Translations under genes and position numbers: made by a program
Shown here: positions 57,469 through 64,000 of the stretch, in pieces
Numbering within the stretch: position 1 is the stretch's first letter
Layout: every line of letters begins with the position of its first letter
Notes under the pieces: model-generated
Database searches by the model: none
What the model was told of the DNA's origin: nothing
The model's input: only the letters and a program-made list of their open reading frames with translations
Origin: Dioscorea cayenensis subsp. rotundata
Lineage: Eukaryota; Streptophyta; Magnoliopsida; Dioscoreales; Dioscoreaceae
Reading direction: 5' to 3'
Assembly: GCF_009730915.1 (NCBI RefSeq)
Contig: NC_052474.1
Span: 1,337,501 to 1,401,500, forward strand
Length of the DNA stretch: 64,000 nucleotides

Positions 57469-59743
57469 CTAAAGAGAGAAAGGCTTCGCATAAACATCAA
57501 ACATGTCACCAGCCGTAAGTTGTGGCTCCTGCAAAGGTGATGAAAAACAAAATAGACATGAGAACAAGACATTTTGTTTGCCTTCAGTGTACCTCAAGAG
57601 TATAACAGCAAGAAGTTCAACCTTGCTGTGAAAGTACCTGTCTCAAGCCGCCACTGCTAAGGCTGCCTCCTGTCAACAACATTGTGATGAGTGATGTAAC
57701 AGGACCGCCACCCGTTGCATCACCAGTGCTTCGGATGGTTGTTCTCATTGAATTGAGTATGCTTCCATACGTGGCCCCATGCCCCCGTTCAATGGCTTGA
57801 ATAAAACAAAATGTCATCGCACCGGTTGAGGTGATCTTTGAAAGAGCCTACACATTTCAATTAAAGAAATTTTTTTGTAAATCAATTATATTTAAGTATT
57901 TCCCTTCTCACAACAGCTATTCAGGCAGATAATAATTCAAAATATTATCTGAAGATAAACCTGAAATTGAGGAGAATGGCTTTCAACTAATTAAGAAATG
58001 TTGTTTCTATCTTAGTATCATTCCAGTATGAGAGCTGTTTGCCCATATTAGTCCATTTTAATAATTTTAGTATCATACTATTTATAGTCATGAAGGTGCA
58101 CATTATTTATTTTTTTCTCACACCACTATATTAATGAAGATGGCATCATTATTGAAACTGAAAAGGAATGCTGGAAAAGATCATTGGCCAAATTGTTCCA
58201 AGTACCATTTTTGATCTTTTGGCAGGGGTTTTAACAACTGAAGGCATTTACATATAGATGTTGTCAAATGAGCAATTTTTCTTTCTATAATTTGCATTGT
58301 TATGTATAGATAGAAGAATGAAGATTTAATGATAACTAACAGTCATTCCTCTTGAAAGTCCAGAGGTAAGCATAATAAAATTACCGAGGTATCAGCAGAT
58401 GTTTGGTGATCATCACAACCACTGAAGGAAATAGCTTCACCACCATGTGTGCCCTTCCAAACACCGGATGGTGGACGATGATCTTCCCACCAATATTGAC
58501 CATTCCTACATCAACATGAGTTCCAGAAACTAAGCCCAACGTTTATTGCCAAAGGAAAATTCAGAAAAAGAAAAGAAAATAGAGCTTTCAGCACACATAC
58601 ATACTAAATAAACTGAATGCTAAATTTATCATATGACAACTATTACCTATCCATCCTGCAGAGATACGGAAGATCAAGAACAGTCCCACTGTGACAAGCA
58701 TCTATAATGGCATGAAGCTTTGCACCATGAGGCAGTGGTCTGACAATGGTTGCATTGATTTCATCATCAACAATCATTCCTTGGGTTTCAAAGTCCAGTG
58801 GGCAAAGAGTTTCATCATATCCATCAGCCTCGTCGCCATTATAATTCCTCTGTTGTGAACCATGGCCTGAGTAGTGAAACACCAACGAATCCCCCGGTTG
58901 ACAACCTTGCACAAGCCAGAAAAGTGCCATCCTTATGTTGTGCTTAGTTGGTATTTTATTCGGATCAGTCTCTTCTTCTGCAAATTGACATCCAATATAC
59001 ATAAGGTCCAGCTATGGTGAAAAGCTAACATTCATTAACAAGAGAAAGGAGAGATTGATGATTGATCACAATTCACTCCAAAGAAGATCAATTCCCAAAC
59101 TTGATCCTAATTCGTCAAAGCAGCAAGAAAGCCAGTTTTTCAATGCACACACATTAACACAAATATACCACAAATCATCAACACATATCCCTAATAAAAT
59201 AGCAAAAAAGAAAGCAGTACAAGAGGGTAAATTGTTTTCTAATGAAACAACTCCTAAAGATCCAATCTTTGGCAAAATCTTCATTTCATAGACGAACCAT
59301 GCAACGAAAATTTATGACACTAATTTCCCAAAAACAAGAGGGGGAAAAAACAGATCTTGGTACAGGGTTCGAGATGAGATTCTCACCAGTGAGCATGATG
59401 ATCGACGACTCCGGGAACCGGAACTTGTTGATAAGAAGATACTTCATGCACTTGGCGTCATTAATGCATCCCTTGAGCTCGTGGCGAGAGAAACGATACG
59501 AGATCCCACAGATCACCGCACGCTTCCGGCCATGTACCGACGGAGGGGGTCCCCTGTGGTGCTCCATATGGTGATGGCGGAGGGGCGAAAACTTTGGGAG
59601 GACGCCGGAGAATGCGATGGCACCACCGAGCGTGGGTCAGCGACATGCGTGACGGCATGGCAGAGCGCGCAGCGGATGGACTTGACTCCCGGCGGGAGCT
59701 GCAGGGGAGTCTGGCAGTGAGAGCAGTTGATGAGCATCAACAT
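57469..59743 (-). CDS. Type I metacaspase with LSD1 zinc finger (AMC1-like), frame break in exon 1
   Basis: Arg/Lys-specific cysteine protease; AMC1 relatives promote hypersensitive cell death. Exons on the minus strand: 59743-59387, 58977-58647, 58505-58385, 57847-57638, 57528-57469. Residues 1-~40 hold the LSD1-type finger (INCSHCQTPLQLPPGVKSIR, CALC). A Pro/Ser-rich linker follows, then the peptidase C14 domain: GRKRAVICGISYRFSRHELK, catalytic His in FHYSGHGSQ and catalytic Cys in IDACHSGT, ending DVYAKPFSL. The exon total is 1,079 nt, one short of a multiple of three. The finger and the peptidase are in different frames, so a net single base is missing between about 59540 and 59640, near the GGGGACCCCC run. 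As written, translation stops at a TGA just after the linker. Real mutation or assembly error. Confidence 0.88.
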
Positions 59744-60699
59744 GATCGGATCTCCGGTGCTAGGGTTCGACGGAGATGAAGAAGCGAGTGGTGGCGCCGG
59801 CGTTGGAAAAACGCTTCTTTTAATGGAAGGGTGGGCGTCCGCGTCTTGACCTTGATGTTGGTTTCTGGTGAACCTCGAGAATACTATATCTTATGCTGTT
59901 CTCGGTACCTTGCAGCATGGATGGACGAGATCACAATTAATGAACGCGTGAGATGAGGGGAGAAGAATTTATTATTTTATCCCGCGGAGCAGAGTAGTGG
60001 TTCACACAACGCGGGCTTATTAAAGGGCTTGATTTGATCTCTTGTTGCGCTTTTGTTACAAGTCTTTTTTTCCTATATATGTATATATATATATATATAT
60101 AATGTTGTATACACCCATGTATAACTAATATTAATTTGATAAAATTATGTTATTATTATTATTATTTAACAAAGTCACAATAGCTACCCACCCCTAATGG
60201 GATTGTCTAAAAATGAACAAATATAACAGTGAACTAATTACGGTGATTTATTAATTATTTAATAAAATTTTAATCTGGCAGACATCATGTAAGGCATGAA
60301 GCAATAATAATTTTTTTATATACAAAAATCAAACAGAGCTAATAAATTTTCTCTATGATACGGTCGTGGAAGTAGAAATTTAATATCTCTTATATAAGAC
60401 TCATATAACTAATTTGAAAATAGTACTATATGTGCTCAAAATAATATTACAGTATTATGAACAATAACACATGCATAGTGGAAACTTTGCTTCTTTGCTC
60501 ACCCACTCCAAGTTGCTTCGATTGGGTAAGGAGTGATTATTATTATTATTATTATTATTATTATTTACTAAATTTAGAAACAATTTAAAAAAATAGATAA
60601 AAAGAAATATCTAAAAAAGATAATAAAAAAATTATTTCCGAAAATTAAAAAAATGGGAACCAGGCTTAGCACTGAAGTATATGACCGAGACCAGCGAGT
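59744..60699. other. Divergent upstream region of metacaspase and GOT1-like genes
   Basis: GC-rich near 59744-59830 (metacaspase leader), then AT-rich with TA repeats at 60081-60101 and a TTA repeat at 60537-60565. No coding signal. It must hold both promoters, about 0.9 kb apart. Confidence 0.6.
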
Positions 60700-61739
60700 G
60701 CCGTATAAAATGCAAGCCAAGACCTCGAAGGCACCGCGGTGCTCGATTGGGCGGTTACGCTACGGGCGAGACAACCTCCGGCGTTTCTCTGAAGAAACAC
60801 GCTTTGCATCACCGGAAATCTCTCTTCGCTCTGGTAATTTTGATCTGTTAGGACATTGTTTTGATTTGATTCTTGATCGATGTGTTTTCTTGGATCCCTT
60901 CTATTGATGATTTCTCCATGGATTTGTTCAAATTCGTCGTCGTGTATTGTTTTTGGAGCCGATTAGGGTTGGATAACTTGTCCTCTATTTTGCATAGGAG
61001 GTGAATTTTTTTTTTGGATCTTGATTTATTTTTCCTGTGATTAACCCTAATTTGTTTCCTGTATTTCATGTTAAATTAATTTGTTTCCTGATAGGTCGCG
61101 AAATACTTCTCTTGAATGATTTTCTGAGTTTAATTTGTATGTTCAATGTGGGGAATTAGGGTTGAGATGGGCTGATGATATTCTTGTTTGTGTTGATTCT
61201 TGAGCTTGACTGGAGATTTTGAATCTCAAATTTCCATTTTAAATATTAGCTTAGTTGTGGAAGAGGCTTAGTGGAACTTTTCAGATCTCCAAATTTAGCT
61301 TATTGTGTTATTTACCTATTTGTTATCTAATGAATTACTTAGACCTTGTGTAGATCGGCTATCTCTAGTTGCTACCTCAGGATGGAATTTTCTTGATCCT
61401 AGAAGAAGCTTTTAAACTCTTGGAACTTTTGAAGTTTTTCTTCTTATTGAATCTTTTTTTACATGTATTTCTTATTCCAAATGCCTTCGTTATTATATGC
61501 AATATTCTTTTTATGCATTCATATATGCTGTGCTTTTTGTTTGATATATTTGCTATTTCTAACAGATTTATTTAATCAATTCCTTGTATTTCATGCTTTG
61601 TTATTTGGTTACTTGAGTTATTGTTCTTTTGTGAGTCGTTTGTACTGTTGTTTATCAATCACATTTGGTCATTATTCTTATGGGATCTTGTTGGAACAGG
61701 CTATTGAGCATCTTTTGACAGCAGTCTTGATTTGGCATA
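60700..61739 (+). other. 5' UTR exon and leader intron of the GOT1-like gene
   Basis: GC-richer sequence about 60700-60835 ends at a donor (CGCTCTG|GTAATT, 60836). A long T-rich intron follows to the acceptor TTGGAACAG at 61699, then 40 nt of leader before the ATG at 61740. The exon's 5' edge is estimated. Confidence 0.5.
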
Positions 61740-61770
61740 ATGGTTTCCTTTGAGATGAATGATCGGAAAA
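61740..61770 (+). CDS. First coding exon (31 nt) of a probable GOT1 vesicle-transport protein
   Basis: ATG at 61740 encodes MVSFEMNDRK plus one base, then a donor AAAA|GTAAAT at 61771. The peptide matches what I recall as the N-terminus of plant GOT1 proteins (small four-helix membrane proteins of ER-Golgi transport), where it is followed by a Lys and the first hydrophobic segment. The rest must be right of the window, because I find no continuation in the remaining 2.2 kb. Ten residues is slim evidence, so the family call is tentative. The splice sites on both sides and the leader structure support a real exon. Confidence 0.5.
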
Positions 61771-62542
61771 GTAAATTTCGTCACTCTGCTCTGCATCTTT
61801 ATATCCCATTTTTATGGATTCTTGTTACGGTTTTATTTCACAGACTTATTGCCTAGTAGGATCTTCATGCATGAGGCCTTCATTTATTTTTCCGACTAGA
61901 GGCGTTCACCAGAATGTGACTCTGTGCTCCTTTAAGTACTAGGTTTCAGTGAGGGTCTAATGAGGCTCTAGTCTTAATTTTTGTTATTTAATGGATTCTT
62001 GCAATCGATCATAATCACCAAATCAAAAACTTGCAAAGCCAACTAAAGCTCCTTTGCAATATTTGCTAAACTAGTTGATTCTAGTATGCTTGGTAGTTTC
62101 TCGTTGAGGACATTACATAGTGTTATCAGAATATGCAGAAAAATAACGTGTTCTCAGCATGATGTTAATTTACCTTGGTTCATTAAACAAAAAGAGTTTT
62201 GATTTCATTCATCTTAATTTTTTTAGTTTTCAATCACAATATTCCCTTTTTTTTAATTACCTTATCTTTTTCTTATCTTCTTAAACCCTACAATTGTTTA
62301 TGCTTTTTTAATCTTAATGAATTGTTTATTGCCTTTCGAATCTTTTTAATAGTGAGTCTCGTGATTTTGAAAAAAAAATTATTTTATTGTAAATTCTAAT
62401 ATGATTTAAATCCCTTGCCCTAAGTTTTGTTTCTTTAAAAGCCACTTACATATTTAGAAAAGCACTGCAAATTTGTTACTAAAATGTTCTCCATTCTTAT
62501 GAAATAACTTGATTCATTCGTGCTCACACGCACACACACGAG

Positions 62543-62683
62543 CTTGTGTATTTGTGGCTGTCCACATATTCGATTCTCATTAAATTCAAGTGTTGGATAC
62601 TCTCCTATACCATTTGTGTGTGCATTTATGGCTGCCCACATATCTGGTTGTCATTAAATTCAAGTGTTGGACACTCTCCAATA
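62543..62683. repeat. Tandem duplication, about 70-bp unit
   Basis: Copies 62543-62610 and 62614-62683 share GGCTG.CCACATAT, CATTAAATTCAAGTGTTGGA and ACTCTCC.ATAC. A short CA run precedes the first copy. Confidence 0.85.
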
Positions 62684-62821
62684 CTTGGATACTCAACCCT
62701 TTTACCCGCATCTAGGTAGCACTGACATGGATGCAATATTGTGTCAAAGATTCTAGTTCCTTTTAAATTTATGTTGGTTGATTTAGATGGCAATTTGTTC
62801 TTTTGTTATATTTGTTCTAGG

Positions 62822-63262
62822 TCAAAAGATGTAATTTAATTTTCTGCAACATTCTGTTGTTTGTGCCAAATTTGATATTTTATAATGAAGCAATTTCATG
62901 GCTTCCCTGCAGTTTTTTTAGGTTTACATAAATTGTACTGGCCCTTTTCTACTTTTTGGCTGCCTATAACTTTTTCTTGAGAAAAGAAATTTTGTCTTTA
63001 CCTTAATGAGACAAAGCTTTGTTTTGATGATAATGTATTGTCACAAACATGGATGCCATAGTTCAGGAGATATAATGTAGTTATCTGCAGCATTTTGTTA
63101 TTTCTGCCAAAACCATTATTCTACAGTGAAACAATTTCATAGCATTTAAGTTTAGATAATTTGTATGAACCCATGTCTACTTTGTTACTTGTAACTTTGG
63201 AGGGAGAAAAGAGATTTGATATATTAATAATGAGATAAAACTTTATTGTGATTAGACTCTAG
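62822..63262. repeat. Diverged tandem duplication, about 200-240-bp unit
   Basis: Copies about 62822-63034 and 63064-63262 share, in order, TCTGCA.CATT.TGTT, GCCAAA, GAA.CAATTTCAT.GC, TCTACTTT, GAGAAAAGA.ATTT and AATGAGA.AAA.CTTT. They are more diverged than the 70-bp pair, so older. Confidence 0.75.
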
Positions 63263-64000
63263 TGTGATGAGGAGGATAATAGGAAGAAGTGCAACTGACA
63301 ATGGATGGCTTAAGCTGATCTGTCATCCTTTTCTGTAGCACCTAGCATATTGTATGAACTCTTGTCTACTTCTTCTTTCTTTCTTTCCTTCCTTTTATTA
63401 TTTATTTATTTTATGGCTGACCCAAATTAATAGCATTGGACTTTTCATCTCTTGACCAACTTGATGCCTCTGGAATATCCAGGATTTCTGGATGGATGTT
63501 ACTATTTTGAACATTTTGTTCAAATTAAATTTCAAAATTGAATAACGTTGAAATTTTGAAATTCTTTTTTTCTAGATATTATGAATCTTGAAGACATGGA
63601 AATCTTTTTCCTACTGTCTGCATTTAAAGGAGATTTAGTCATAACACTCCATACATTTCTGACACACTGTGTTGTCTTTTCTTTTTTTTTATTTTAATGA
63701 AGTATTATTCAATTGTTGAAAATGTATTTAGGCAACTTCATTGATTTCCCCTTACAAGTATGAAAGAATTGCTCAAGAAATATCCAACATGTGAAGGGGA
63801 TTTTTTTCTTTTTTTGGTGGGTATCTGATAATCCAATAACTGTATGCCTAAAAGCTTGCAGTTTGAAAAGAAAAGGGATACCAAGAAGAGGTCTTCTGTT
63901 TAACAAGGATTTGCATCTATGACTAGTCATTAATATGTTAGATCATGTTTATGCCTAAACTAAGTTCATGCAATAAAATTAGGGTTTTGGCATGGTTAGA

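Larger units (their letters stand above)
61771..64000 (+). other. First intron of the GOT1-like gene (open at right edge)
   Basis: T-rich and without coding signal. Contains two separate tandem duplications (62543-62683 and 62822-63262). It runs past the end of the window. Confidence 0.5.

Noticed and set aside
59055-59291. 78-residue + strand frame inside the metacaspase gene
   Set aside because: It falls in intron 1 of the minus-strand metacaspase, with low-complexity composition and no family match.
60537-60565. TTA repeat and other TA/TTA tracts as origins or satellite arrays
   Set aside because: They are ordinary short microsatellites in AT-rich plant DNA.

Overview
This is nuclear DNA of a flowering plant. 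The evidence is AT-rich intergenic and intronic DNA, GT-AG introns, copia-type retrotransposons primed by initiator tRNA-Met, a Stowaway MITE, and plant gene families (plant VPS13, plastid beta-amylase, PPR, RLCK-VII, MAP65, LSD1-finger metacaspase). A monocot is my guess, but the sequence alone does not settle it.

Layout. 1-7722: two antisense copia elements, with A nested inside the reverse-transcriptase region of B. 8313-27336: the last 21 exons (1,696 codons plus stop, all phases consistent) of a very large VPS13-type lipid-transfer gene on the + strand. One of its introns holds a complete copia element C (13062-19107, TSD GTTTT, containing an exactly 1000-N gap) and another holds a Stowaway MITE. 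30204-32766: a plastid beta-amylase (BAM3-like) with a one-base frameshift. 33859-34115 (-): a 55-residue membrane microprotein gene, head-to-head with a PPR gene (34331-36766, +). 38683-41087 (-): an RLCK-VII kinase. 44203-52137 (+): a small family derived from eIF4G, made of a decayed copy, an apparently intact copy (two MIF4G domains plus a Cys/His-rich tail) and a short third relic. 53409-57061 (+): a MAP65-1-like microtubule bundler. 57469-59743 (-): a type I metacaspase with a net one-base frame break. 60700 onward (+): the 5' UTR and a 31-nt first coding exon of a probable GOT1 vesicle-transport gene that runs off the right edge.

The genes do not form a pathway; this is ordinary plant gene order. 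The most unusual item is the eIF4G-derived cluster. Its surviving member lacks eIF4G's N-terminal part and MA3 region, duplicates the MIF4G domain, and ends in a zinc-finger-like module after an acidic tail with a SUMO-interacting-type motif. Two otherwise normal genes (BAM3-like and metacaspase) each carry a single-base frame break that could be real or an assembly error. The 1000-N gap can be shown internally to stand for only about 9 bp.
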